Part shown: positions 26,387 through 34,293 of the stretch, piece after piece
How the letters are laid out: every line of letters begins with the position of its first letter
How positions within the stretch are numbered: position 1 is the stretch's first letter
Assembly (NCBI RefSeq): GCF_028689785.1
Contig: NZ_JAQVCN010000001.1
Coordinates: 124,001 to 188,000, forward strand
DNA: 64,000 nucleotides
Direction of reading: 5' to 3'
From: Zoogloea sp.
GTDB lineage: Bacteria; Pseudomonadota; Gammaproteobacteria; Burkholderiales; Rhodocyclaceae
Program-made: the position numbers and the translations under genes
The notes under the pieces: model-generated
The model's database searches: none
What the model was told of the DNA's origin: nothing
The model's input: the letters and a program-made list of their open reading frames with translations, nothing else

Positions 26387-27307
26387 ATGATCGTTCGCCC
26401 ACGCCCCACCATGCGCCAGCTCTTCTTCATCTGGAAGGGCTCCATCATTCCCCTGATCTTTCCCCAGGTGCTGTTCGTCACCCTGGTCGCCACGCTGGTC
26501 ACCGGCGTAGCCACCCTCACCGGCCCGCGCTTTCCGGATTTCGCCAGTGGCCCCTTCACCTTCCTGGGTATCTCCCTGTCGCTATTCCTGGGCTTTCGCA
26601 ACAACGCCTGCTACGACCGCTGGTGGGAGGCCCGCAAGCACTACGGCAACCTACTGGTGGTGATGCGCAGCCTGGCCCGCGACAGCCAGATCCTCGACTG
26701 TGATGCCGACGGCCGCCATCAGCGCCGCGAACTGCTGCGCCTCGCCACGGCATTCATCAAGGCCCTCACCGCCCGCCTGCGTGACCGCCCCATTGCCGAG
26801 GCCGTGGCAGGCGAGCTGAGCGCCGGAGAACTCGCCGCGCTGGCCACCGCCCGCAATCCGCCCGACCACCTGCTGCGCCGCATCACCGACCTGCTGCTCG
26901 ACGCCCGCCGGCCAGGCCGCCTCGACTCGATCACCTACATGGGCTTGGCAGAGCACATCAACCAGCTCACCGCCATCCAGGGCGCCTGCGAACGCATCCG
27001 CCACACCGCCCTGCCCTTCGCCTACACCCTGCTGCTGCACCGCACCGCGCACCTGTTCTGCGTGCTGCTGCCCTTTGGCGTGGTGCATTCCCTGGGCTAC
27101 GCCACACCTCTGCTGACCGCTCTGGTGGCCTACACCTTCTTTGGCCTGGACGCCCTCGGCGACGAACTGGAAGAACCCTTCGGCACCGCCCAGAACGACC
27201 TGCCCCTGGATGCAATGACCCGCAATATCGAAATAGACCTGGCCGAGGCGCGGGGGCTGAGCCCGCTCCCCGCTCCGCTGGAACCCGTGGATTTCGTCCT
27301 GATGTGA
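26387..27307 (+). CDS. Bestrophin-like (UPF0187) membrane protein
   Basis: A 306-residue inner-membrane protein of the bacterial bestrophin/YneE family. The signatures are clear: IPLIFPQVLFVTLVATLVTG in helix 1, GISLSLFLGFRNNACYDRWWEARKHYGNLL, and the late GLDALGDELEEPFGTAQNDLPLDAMTRNIEIDL. Characterised bacterial homologues form pentameric ion channels; the ion and role here are unknown. It converges on mosA, with a hairpin between. Confidence 0.9.
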   Translation: MIVRPRPTMRQLFFIWKGSIIPLIFPQVLFVTLVATLVTGVATLTGPRFPDFASGPFTFLGISLSLFLGFRNNACYDRWWEARKHYGNLLVVMRSLARDSQILDCDADGRHQRRELLRLATAFIKALTARLRDRPIAEAVAGELSAGELAALATARNPPDHLLRRITDLLLDARRPGRLDSITYMGLAEHINQLTAIQGACERIRHTALPFAYTLLLHRTAHLFCVLLPFGVVHSLGYATPLLTALVAYTFFGLDALGDELEEPFGTAQNDLPLDAMTRNIEIDLAEARGLSPLPAPLEPVDFVLM

Positions 27308-27316
27308 GGCCACGCC

Positions 27317-27348
27317 GCGCAGCGCCGCCCTCAAGGGAGGCGCTGCGC
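27317..27348. terminator. Long hairpin between convergent genes
   Basis: GCGCAGCGCC pairs with GGCGCTGCGC, and an inner CCCT/AGGG extends the stem. It lies between bestrophin and mosA stops, so it probably ends both transcripts, although no T tract follows. Confidence 0.6.
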
Positions 27349-27358
27349 AACGGAGCGC

Positions 27359-28192
27359 TCACGAAGTGCGGGCGCCGGTGTGGATCACCGTTCCCACGTG
27401 CTCGCCGCGCAAGGCTGCGGTAAGGCGGCCGGGCACCAACCCATTGACGATCTGCACCCTCTCCAGGTGACGAGCGTTGGCCATGATCTCCACCAGCACC
27501 CGATCGAAAGGCAGGGTGCCGGCAAAGCCTGCCAGCTCGGCCGCGCTGGTCTCCGGGATCAGCCGGGCCGCAGCACCATCCGGGCCATTCGGATCTGCCG
27601 TATAAAGGCCATCCACATCCTCGACGATGGTCAGCCCGGCCGCCCCCAGCGCGTCCGCCACCAGGAAGGCCCCCGAATCCGCCCGGTGCGGGGGAATCCG
27701 CGAACCAGGAAACTCATGATGGTGGTACGGCGGAAAGGCGCTGCCCACGACGGCCCGCGCGGCCGCCAGGTGGATGGCGAGCTGGTTGGCAATGGTCGGG
27801 TGTTCCACGTATGAGACGCCCTCGGGCGCCAGCAGCGATGCCAGGATATGGCCGTTCTGCCCGGCCTCGCTGGCCGCCAAGGGCGCCAGGGAGCCCACCG
27901 GCAAGCCCAGGTCGAGACCCACGCTGTACAGGTGGCGGGCACGGATACCGGCCCCGGTAAGGATCAGCAGCCGATGCTCGGGCAGCAGCTTGCGCAGCTC
28001 ATCCACGATGGGGAGGATCGCCTCGGCACCGCGATCCATGATGGCCCGGCCACCGATCTTGACGACCTGCAGCCAAGGCAGGATGCGGATCGGCCGGCGA
28101 CCGGCAACCGGTCGGGTCAGGCTGTCGTCGAGGAGCGTCTGCCGGGCAAGCGGAGAGGCAACATGCTTGATGGAATTGGGAGTGTCAGCCAT
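27359..28192 (-). CDS. mosA: Molybdenum storage protein, alpha subunit
   Basis: A 277-residue amino-acid-kinase-fold protein that closely resembles the alpha subunit of Azotobacter MoSto (276 residues). Visible matches are NSIKHV..PLARQTL at the N-terminus, [24 protein letters not shown], and the [20 protein letters not shown] segment whose histidines ligate polymolybdate clusters in the known protein, then [13 protein letters not shown]. With the beta subunit it would form a cage that stores molybdate as oxide clusters, loaded using ATP. It is second in the operon, 9 nt after the beta gene. No nitrogenase or molybdate transporter gene is present in the window. Confidence 0.93.
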   Translation of the reverse strand: MADTPNSIKHVASPLARQTLLDDSLTRPVAGRRPIRILPWLQVVKIGGRAIMDRGAEAILPIVDELRKLLPEHRLLILTGAGIRARHLYSVGLDLGLPVGSLAPLAASEAGQNGHILASLLAPEGVSYVEHPTIANQLAIHLAAARAVVGSAFPPYHHHEFPGSRIPPHRADSGAFLVADALGAAGLTIVEDVDGLYTADPNGPDGAAARLIPETSAAELAGFAGTLPFDRVLVEIMANARHLERVQIVNGLVPGRLTAALRGEHVGTVIHTGARTS

Positions 28193-28201
28193 GGCCGGGT
28201 C

Positions 28202-29014
28202 TCAGTTTGCGGTGATGATGGTGCCCACATGCTCGCCAGCGAGCGCGCGGGTCAGATTGCCGGGGACGAGGCCGTTGATGACCTGTACTTCACGCACATG
28301 GCGCGCCGACTGGATGAGATCAAGCACGGGAAACTCAAGGATCGAATCCTGCAAGCCCTTGGCCTTCATCTCGTCCACCGAAATCCGGGGGATGAAAGTC
28401 GCTCCCTTGGTCGTCTTCGGATTACCGGTATAAAGCCCGTTCTCGTCCTTCACGTAGATCATCGAACGACAACCGAACTGCTCGGCCACCAGGAAGCAGC
28501 CGGCATCGGTGCGGTAAGGCGGAATCACCCCTTCGGCCCCCGGACGTATCCACAGCTTGTAGGGAGGCATGCCGCTGAAGACCACCGCACGCACCTCGGC
28601 CAGGTAAAGAGGCACCGCGGAAAGCCCTGCCCCGTCCACCGCCGAAATGCCGTGCTTGGCCAGCAACTGGCCAAGCATCGCAGCGTTCTGGTCGGCCACC
28701 GAAGCCCCGAGCTGGGCCAGCATGCCCGCCGGGAGGTTGAGCCCGGCGGCAATCGAATAAAGGTGCCGTGCCCGGGTGCCCGCACCGGTTCCGATCAGCA
28801 GCGGGTGCTGCCGGCGCGCCACCACGATCTCATCCACCAGGGGATAGACCGCCGCCCGCCCCCGGTCGATGAGGCTCTGACCACCAATCTTGATCACACA
28901 GGCATCCGGAAGGATGCGGAAATCAGGGGCCCCGTCGGCCGCAGCCTCCAGCGCCTCATCGGTCAGTGATCGTTGCATGAGGAGCGCTTCGAGCTCCGCC
29001 GTCACCTGAGTCAT
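28202..29014 (-). CDS. mosB: Molybdenum storage protein, beta subunit
   Basis: A 270-residue partner subunit with the same length as Azotobacter MosB. Features: AELEALLMQRSLTD at the N-terminus, VIKIGGQSLIDRGRAAVYPLVDEI for phosphate binding, GTGAGTRARHLYSIAAGL, FSGMPPYKLWIRPGAEGVIPPYRTDAGCFL, and VKDENGLYTGNP. The ATG has AGGAAG six bases upstream. It is the first gene of the mosBA operon. Its upstream region carries ModE-like operators, the nearest about 110 nt from the start codon, consistent with molybdate-responsive control. Confidence 0.93.
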   Translation of the reverse strand: MTQVTAELEALLMQRSLTDEALEAAADGAPDFRILPDACVIKIGGQSLIDRGRAAVYPLVDEIVVARRQHPLLIGTGAGTRARHLYSIAAGLNLPAGMLAQLGASVADQNAAMLGQLLAKHGISAVDGAGLSAVPLYLAEVRAVVFSGMPPYKLWIRPGAEGVIPPYRTDAGCFLVAEQFGCRSMIYVKDENGLYTGNPKTTKGATFIPRISVDEMKAKGLQDSILEFPVLDLIQSARHVREVQVINGLVPGNLTRALAGEHVGTIITAN

Positions 29015-29121
29015 GGGCTTCCTTTCATTGATTCAATCCGTGTGCGGGACACATGTCCACGCCGCGCCGCCCGGAAAGGGTATGCGCCCCTCCCGCCCCG
29101 GACAACCATAGCGCCGGACGC

Positions 29122-29145
29122 CGCTATCTATCATCCCAAATAGCG
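29122..29145. promoter_or_regulatory. ModE-like operator 3, mosB-proximal
   Basis: Half-sites CGCTAT at 29122 and ATAGCG ending at 29145 form a 24-bp inverted-repeat frame. Spacing and the outer CG-TAT/ATA-CG match the E. coli modA operator. It lies about 108-131 nt upstream of mosB. Confidence 0.55.
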
Positions 29146-29215
29146 CCAACCCGGCCAGGCAGGACACGGCTTGCGGGGGCCGCTACCGCAAACACCGGGC
29201 CCCTGGAGGCTTGTA

Positions 29216-29237
29216 CCGATATAGCCGGCTATACAGC
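29216..29237. promoter_or_regulatory. ModE-like operator 1, central, shortened
   Basis: CGATATAG and CTATACAG flank CCGG. The outer sequence CGATAT...CTATACAGC is shared with operator 2 read on the opposite strand, but the core is two bases shorter than the usual 24-bp ModE box. Confidence 0.4.
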
Positions 29238-29352
29238 TCCCGGCCTTCCTCGTGCTCCGCTGCCCACGCCCCCCGCTGCAACAAACCTGTTCGATCGGTT
29301 TCAAGCCCGTTCTTCAATGCCGCCGGAAGATGGGTTCAATCGACCGGAAACT

Positions 29353-29376
29353 CGCTGTATAGTCGACTACATATCG
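29353..29376. promoter_or_regulatory. ModE operator 2, strong match
   Basis: Half-sites CGCTGTATAG and CTACATATCG around TCGA. By eye it matches 19 of 24 positions of the E. coli modA operator as I remember it, including the GTCG-CTACATA core. It lies about 130-155 nt before the DUF2325 start. Confidence 0.7.
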
Positions 29377-29507
29377 AAATACGCCAAGCTGATGCGGCCC
29401 CGCACCCCTGGGGAGCGTCCGCCGGTGTGCTCCGTCTGCAACCCACCCGTCCCGGGGCTTTGACACCCCCGGTCGGCTCTCCTGAAACACGCTGCGTGAG
29501 GCCCGTC

Positions 29508-30812
29508 ATGCATCAATCCGACAGATCCCCGCTATTCGTCACCAACAGCAGCACGACCGCTCCGGACTGGATCAATAACGCCTTCGGGCAGCCTGCTGCG
29601 CTGCCCGAAGGCAGGCTTACACCGCGACGGGCGAGGCTGCTGGAACTCGACAACCACTTTCATTGTTCGCTGATCGGCACCTGCCTGGGCACAGGCGAAC
29701 TGCGCAAGCTGGTGCCCCGCTTCACCGATATCGACCGCAAGGCCAGCGACCTCCAGATTCACCACATGGCCGTCCGCCTTTCGAGCGAGTGCCCGGCCGG
29801 ATCGAAAGCGCTCCAGAAATTGCTGGACACCCGCTACGCCCCGGAGATCAAGCGCTTCAACCGATACAAATCGGCTGACGAACTCCAGGCAGCCTGGTCG
29901 GAATGCCTCAAAGCAGGCGATGTGCCAGGTGCCTACTGGGCCCTGATGACCCACCCTGCAGCAACCGAATATCTGCGCCAGCTGGCCTTTGGCGAGGTGC
30001 ACATGCTTTCCCATCTGGTCGGGGCCGCCAATCGCGCCGACATCCACCGCCTGCAGGCCCTGGAAGACGAGAAGATCCGGCTCCAGGACAAGGTCGAGCG
30101 CCAGCAAGGCCGGCTACAGGCCCTGGCCATGGAGCGTGAAGCCCTGCAGCGCCAGGCCATGGCACGGACGGTGGCGCCGGCAGACGAGCGCATCGTGGCG
30201 CTGGAAGAGCAGATCCGTGCCTTGCACGGCGCACTGCATGCCAGGGATCAGACCATTGCCCACCACCATGCCCACACCCACCGCCTCGAGAGCGCCCTGA
30301 ATGATGCGGAGGCCCGGATTGCCACCCTGACGGCCTCTCTCCAGGAATGGAAGACGCGAGCCGACGACATGCGGGTCGAGCTGAACGCCCTCGACAGGCA
30401 CTTGTCCGCGCCTCTGGACCACCCCGCCACCACACCTGCCGACACGCCCGGCCTGAACGGCAAGCGGATTGTCTATGTGGGTGGACGCCCCCATTCCACC
30501 CAGACCATCTCCCGCTATGTCAAATCGTCAGGCGGAGAGCTGATCATCCACGATGGCGGCCTGGAGGATAGGCGCAGCCTGCTGCCCAATGCCCTGGCAG
30601 GAGCCGATCTGGTTGTCTTTCCGGTGGACTGCGTGGCCCACAACGCAGTCACCCTGCTCAAGCGCAGCTGCGACCGGCATGAGATCCCGTACCGCGCCCT
30701 CCGTTCGGCGAGCCTGGCGAGTTTCATGGCGGCCCTGAGCGTGTTCGACGCGGGCCACGCCTGCCCGCATGGCGGCGCCGGCGCAGCGCATTTCTGCCTT
30801 CATCACGGCTAG
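29508..30812 (+). CDS. DUF2325 protein with coiled-coil middle
   Basis: A 434-residue protein from ATG 29508. The N-terminal 180 residues are helical (LELDNHFHCSLIGTCLGTGELRKL, which has a His/Cys cluster). Residues about 185-300 are a coiled coil (LQDKVERQQGRLQALAMEREALQRQ). The C-terminal 95 residues are a DUF2325 domain: GKRIVYVGGRPHSTQTISRY, GGELIIHDGG, ADLVVFPVDCVAHNAVTLLKRSCDRHEIPY. DUF2325 has a Rossmann-like fold and no established activity; conserved His and Cys residues could bind metal. It is divergent from mosBA and shares its ModE-like operators, so a role in molybdenum handling or Mo-dependent metabolism is plausible. Confidence 0.8.
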   Translation: MHQSDRSPLFVTNSSTTAPDWINNAFGQPAALPEGRLTPRRARLLELDNHFHCSLIGTCLGTGELRKLVPRFTDIDRKASDLQIHHMAVRLSSECPAGSKALQKLLDTRYAPEIKRFNRYKSADELQAAWSECLKAGDVPGAYWALMTHPAATEYLRQLAFGEVHMLSHLVGAANRADIHRLQALEDEKIRLQDKVERQQGRLQALAMEREALQRQAMARTVAPADERIVALEEQIRALHGALHARDQTIAHHHAHTHRLESALNDAEARIATLTASLQEWKTRADDMRVELNALDRHLSAPLDHPATTPADTPGLNGKRIVYVGGRPHSTQTISRYVKSSGGELIIHDGGLEDRRSLLPNALAGADLVVFPVDCVAHNAVTLLKRSCDRHEIPYRALRSASLASFMAALSVFDAGHACPHGGAGAAHFCLHHG

Positions 30813-30829
30813 GCCCGGGGGCGCCCGGG
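30810..30829. terminator. GC hairpin between convergent genes
   Basis: GGCCCGGG ... CCCGGGCC immediately after the DUF2325 stop and before the VOC-gene stop at 30837. No T tract; a weak call. Confidence 0.4.
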
Positions 30830-30836
30830 CCCTCCA

Positions 30837-31208
30837 TCAGCGCGCCGGGGCGTGCAAGCCGATGCGATTGCCTTCGCTGTCGGCAAACATGGCGATGCTC
30901 CCGATCTCGGGGGACAAGGCCATTGGCGGCATCAACACCTTGCCCCCTGCGGCCTCGGCCCGGGCCAGGGGGATCGACAGATCATCACCGCCATGGAGGT
31001 AGATGACCACGCCATGATCGCCGGGCCGCCCCTGGGGACAGGCCAGCAGCGCCCCGCCAGTAGCCGGCTCGGCATACGGGAATATGGCCATCTGCATGCC
31101 TTCCATCTCCGAGAGTGTAAGCTGGACATCGAAGGTCGCTTCGTAGAAAGCCTTGGCACGGGCCAGGTCGGACACGGGGATCTCGAACCAGTTGATCAGT
31201 TTTTTCAT
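30837..31208 (-). CDS. VOC-superfamily (glyoxalase-like) protein
   Basis: A 123-residue protein from the ATG complementary to 31206-31208. It has the beta-alpha-beta-beta-beta pattern of the vicinal-oxygen-chelate fold: NWFEIPVSDLARAKAFYEATFDVQL, MQMAIFPYAEPATGGALL, GVVIYLHGGDDLSIPLARAEAAGGKVLMPP, MFADSEGNRIGLH. The enzyme activity is unknown. It is divergent from a WYL-domain regulator, and two palindromic operators lie between them, so it is probably that regulator's target. Confidence 0.85.
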   Translation of the reverse strand: MKKLINWFEIPVSDLARAKAFYEATFDVQLTLSEMEGMQMAIFPYAEPATGGALLACPQGRPGDHGVVIYLHGGDDLSIPLARAEAAGGKVLMPPMALSPEIGSIAMFADSEGNRIGLHAPAR

Positions 31209-31267
31209 GGCGGGCTCCTGAAAGACGTCATTGAAGTAATGGGAGACGCCAGTCTGCCAACCCCCTC

Positions 31268-31285
31268 CTGACACCCTTGCGTCAG
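31268..31285. promoter_or_regulatory. Palindromic operator A (CTGAC-N8-GTCAG)
   Basis: CTGACACCCTTGCGTCAG, followed by GAGCC, the same tail as operator B. The two are 54 bp apart, about five helical turns, in the VOC/YafY divergent promoter. Confidence 0.65.
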
Positions 31286-31321
31286 GAGCCCCGGGCAGAT
31301 TGGCCCGCCAGCGGAGTTATC

Positions 31322-31339
31322 CTGACAGCCTCATGTCAG
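31322..31339. promoter_or_regulatory. Palindromic operator B (CTGACA-N6-TGTCAG)
   Basis: CTGACAGCCTCATGTCAG, 10 bp before the regulator ATG and overlapping its ribosome-binding region. It suggests autorepression. Confidence 0.65.
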
Positions 31340-31349
31340 GAGCCCATCG

Positions 31350-32042
31350 ATGCGCCGTGCCGACCGCCTGTTCCAGATCGTCCTTCTGTTAGACCGGGGC
31401 CGCGCCGTCACCGCCCGGGAACTGGCCGAGGCCCTGCAGGTTTCCGAGCGCACGATATACCGGGATGTGGCCGACCTGTGCCAGGCCGGCGTGCCCATCA
31501 ACGGCGAAGCCGGGGTGGGCTACCTGCTGCGCCCGGGCTACCGTCTCACCCCGCTGATGTTCGATCCGGAGGAACTGGTGGCCCTGTCCCTGGGCAGTCG
31601 GATGGTACGCAGCTGGGCCGACCCGGCCCTGGGCCACGCTGCCGAGCGGGCGCTCCTGCGCATTGAGTCCGTGCTGCCCCGGCACCTCCGTCAGGCCCCT
31701 GGCCGGGATACCCTGCTGGTTCCCGGCTTCCACGTTCCCGACGCCATGCGCAACCCCATGAGCCTGCTCCGGACAGGGATCTCGGAACAGCACAAGCTGC
31801 GCATCAGCTACACCCGGGCCGACGGCGCCAGCAGCGATCGAATCATCCAGCCCGTGAGCCTGGTGTTCTGGGGTGGAACCTGGACTCTCGGCGCCTGGTG
31901 CGAGCTGCGGGGCGAGTTCCGCAGCTTCCGCCTCGACCGCATCGCCAGTGTCACCCCCCTGACCGAACACTTCGACAGCACCGGCATGCTCGCCCGCTAC
32001 CTCCGGGCAGTCCAGGGCGAGAGTGGCGAAGAAGCCTCCTGA
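31350..32042 (+). CDS. YafY-type HTH/WYL transcriptional regulator
   Basis: A 230-residue regulator. The N-terminal HTH_11 reads RRADRLFQIVLLLDRGRAVTARELAEALQVSERTIYRDVADL. The linker GVPINGEAGVGYLLRPGYRLTPLMFDPEEL is followed by a WYL domain (LRISYTRADGASSDRIIQPVSLVFWGGTWTLGAWCELRGEFRSFRLDRI). The ligand is unknown. It probably controls itself and the divergent VOC gene through the paired operators. Confidence 0.9.
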   Translation: MRRADRLFQIVLLLDRGRAVTARELAEALQVSERTIYRDVADLCQAGVPINGEAGVGYLLRPGYRLTPLMFDPEELVALSLGSRMVRSWADPALGHAAERALLRIESVLPRHLRQAPGRDTLLVPGFHVPDAMRNPMSLLRTGISEQHKLRISYTRADGASSDRIIQPVSLVFWGGTWTLGAWCELRGEFRSFRLDRIASVTPLTEHFDSTGMLARYLRAVQGESGEEAS

Positions 32043-32064
32043 GTCAGGGTGCGGCCCGGAACCC

Positions 32065-33720
32065 TCACTTCGCCTGCACGCCCACCCCCGGCACGCCGCC
32101 CTGGAGACAGGGCTGCGGCCCCTCCGACCACACACTGTCCGCCCCCCCCTGCCGGACGCGACGAGCCGTTGCCCTCGCCATCCAGCCCAAGGCCGCTGCG
32201 CCGACACAGGCCGTGATGTCCACCCCGAGGCTGGACAGAGAGGTATTCACCCACATGTTGAGGCCTGGGGCCACCGCAGCGAGGCCGGAGGTAAGCGGGA
32301 TGGCAAGGGCGGCCATCACCGCCAGCCACAGCAGATGCACCGCAGCCTTCGCCGCCCCCTGCAGGAAGGCCCAGACGATGCAGCCAAAGAAGGTGGTGTA
32401 GTACACCGGCAGCAGCCAGGCGTTCGCATCGCCAACAAGAGCATAAGCCCACTTGGCACCCACGATGGTCAGCGAGATGCCGCACACGCAGCCCAGGCAG
32501 ACCCCCACGGTGGCGGCCGCCATCAGGCGCACATCGCGCCGCTGCGCCGGCACTTCGCCACCGTCCCGCGGGCGCTTCCGGCGCCGGCTCTCGACCCACA
32601 GCAGGTTGCCGCTGTAGAACAGCCACGCACCGGCCAGCCCCAGCAGGAAGTACATCCACTGGACGGCGGTTCCGCCGAAAGCGGCCATGTGCAGCGCAAA
32701 GAAGCTGCTCACAAAAAGATTGGGGGTGCTCTGCCGGCCAGGCAGAAAGTCACTGTTGATCACCTTGCCGGTGTACGGGTCCAGCGCTGCAAAGCCGCCC
32801 CTCGCCCGCGGTGAGACGGCTGCAGCATCCTTGCCCCAGACCCTGACCACTGCCCGCGGCCCCGTCACCTGCTGATACTGCAGTGCCGTCGGCTCGAAGC
32901 CCGGTGCAAAAGCCTGGGCCCGGGCGATCAGCTCAAGGGGCGGCAGCATGCTGGCGGGATCTCGCCCCGGGGCAGCCGCCGCAGGCTGCTGGCGCTGGAA
33001 GGCTGTCCCCCACTTGCCGTCATGCACGAACTTGTCCTGCACGATGTAGATGCCGTCATGATAGGCAAACACCACCGCCGTCAGTGCCATGACCAGATGA
33101 AAGGGCAGGCTGACGATGCCGACCACGTTATGGGCATCCAGCCACATGCGCTTCAGGTTCTTGCCAAGCCGCAGGGCGAAGAAATCCTTGACCAGCGAGG
33201 GCAGGAGCACCACCACGCCCGAGATCAGGGCCAACGCGTAAAGAGCGGCGACCAGCCCCATCACCCAGCGGTTCGGATCACTGTCCACGGGCAGGCCGAC
33301 CACCCGGTGGAGAACGTCGATGAAGGACGCCAGTTGTGAAGGGTGGGACGCTTCGATGCGAGCCTGCCCGGTGGCATCCAGCGTTCCCACGTAATGGCGC
33401 ACCGACGACTCATCGTGGTCATCCGCGTCGGTGTCGCGCACCTGCCAGCCCATACGGCCCGGCACGTGTTCCGCGTCCCCCATGTGAATGGTGAAGTCCC
33501 GCGCTGTCGCTGGATCGGCGGCCAGCACCCCGGCGATGAGCTTCGGTGTATCAGCCAGCGGCACCATGCGCCCTGCCACGGGCGGCGAAGCCCAGGCCGC
33601 CAGGGGCTCCTTGAAGACGGTCAGCGCCCCCGCGTAGAAGGCAATGAACAGGGCCATCCCTGCGACGATGCCCGTCCAGGTATGGACCGCTTTGTAGATA
33701 CGGACAAACTCGCTTCTCAT
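32065..33720 (-). CDS. PepSY-associated membrane protein of the iron-uptake operon
   Basis: A 551-residue PepSY_TM protein. Four principal membrane spans: VHTWTGIVAGMALFIAFYAGALTVF at the N-terminus, LVAALYALALISGVVVLLPSL, HLVMALTAVVFAY, and WMYFLLGLAGAWLFYSGNLLW, with periplasmic PepSY sequence between and extra C-terminal helices. Homologues beside siderophore receptors (FoxB-like) are linked to reductive release of iron from ferrisiderophores in the periplasm. Last gene of the five-gene operon, 17 nt after DUF3649. Confidence 0.88.
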   Translation of the reverse strand: MRSEFVRIYKAVHTWTGIVAGMALFIAFYAGALTVFKEPLAAWASPPVAGRMVPLADTPKLIAGVLAADPATARDFTIHMGDAEHVPGRMGWQVRDTDADDHDESSVRHYVGTLDATGQARIEASHPSQLASFIDVLHRVVGLPVDSDPNRWVMGLVAALYALALISGVVVLLPSLVKDFFALRLGKNLKRMWLDAHNVVGIVSLPFHLVMALTAVVFAYHDGIYIVQDKFVHDGKWGTAFQRQQPAAAAPGRDPASMLPPLELIARAQAFAPGFEPTALQYQQVTGPRAVVRVWGKDAAAVSPRARGGFAALDPYTGKVINSDFLPGRQSTPNLFVSSFFALHMAAFGGTAVQWMYFLLGLAGAWLFYSGNLLWVESRRRKRPRDGGEVPAQRRDVRLMAAATVGVCLGCVCGISLTIVGAKWAYALVGDANAWLLPVYYTTFFGCIVWAFLQGAAKAAVHLLWLAVMAALAIPLTSGLAAVAPGLNMWVNTSLSSLGVDITACVGAAALGWMARATARRVRQGGADSVWSEGPQPCLQGGVPGVGVQAK

Positions 33721-33737
33721 GATTCAGACCCGACAGA

Positions 33738-34019
33738 TCAGAGCAGGTAAAAGACACCGGTGACGAATGCGCTGGCAGCACCGAGCCACAACCAGGCCCG
33801 TACGCCACTGGAGAAAAAATAGACGCCGCCGAGCACGCCGAGCCAGACCGGCGGCACCATCCACATGGCCAGCTGCCCCCTGACGCCCAGGGGCATGGCG
33901 GTATTCAGGCGAGCAAACAGGCCACTGCAGGCGAGCGCGAGGATGGCCCCCAGCACGAGGCCGGCCAGGGTCTTGGACAACCAGTCACGCTGGATGGGGC
34001 GGAGGGCTGGATCTGCCAT
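33738..34019 (-). CDS. DUF3649 small membrane protein
   Basis: 93 residues from the ATG complementary to 34017-34019. Three predicted membrane helices (LAGLVLGAILALACSGLFA, LAMWMVPPVWLGVLGGVYFF, AWLWLGAASAFVTGVFYLL). The DUF3649 family sits in siderophore-receptor operons. It begins one base after the DUF3325 stop, so translation is coupled. Confidence 0.82.
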   Translation of the reverse strand: MADPALRPIQRDWLSKTLAGLVLGAILALACSGLFARLNTAMPLGVRGQLAMWMVPPVWLGVLGGVYFFSSGVRAWLWLGAASAFVTGVFYLL

Positions 34020-34020
34020 G

Positions 34021-34293
34021 TCAGCGCCCCCGCCCCACACCCCGCAGCGCTCCGATATAGGGCAGCACGGACAAGGCCAGCATCAAGACAGTGACCAGAA
34101 CGAAGGTCGCCGTCACCGCCTGCATGCTCCGGGCAAAGCTCAGCCACCCCAGGACGATCAACACCAAGGCAAGGGACCGCGCCGGCAGGGCCGGCAAAGG
34201 CAGCAAGCGCCAGCGCTGGTTGGGCGACGCCAGATAGAGACAGGTACTCCCCGCAAGGCTTGCGAGGAGGCCGGTCAGGGTAAAGAAACTCAT
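34021..34293 (-). CDS. DUF3325 small membrane protein
   Basis: 90 residues. Three membrane helices (FFTLTGLLASLAGSTCLYLA, LALVLIVLGWLSFA, ATFVLVTVLMLALSVLPYIGAL). DUF3325 proteins are regular partners of DUF3649 and PepSY proteins in iron-uptake operons; function unproven. The start overlaps the esterase stop by 4 bp. Confidence 0.82.
   Translation of the reverse strand: MSFFTLTGLLASLAGSTCLYLASPNQRWRLLPLPALPARSLALVLIVLGWLSFARSMQAVTATFVLVTVLMLALSVLPYIGALRGVGRGR

Larger units (their letters stand above)
29015..29507. promoter_or_regulatory. Divergent mosBA / DUF2325 control region
   Basis: 493 bp without a convincing gene. It contains three ModE-like inverted repeats (listed separately). Short open frames here have no ribosome sites or domains. 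Confidence 0.6.
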
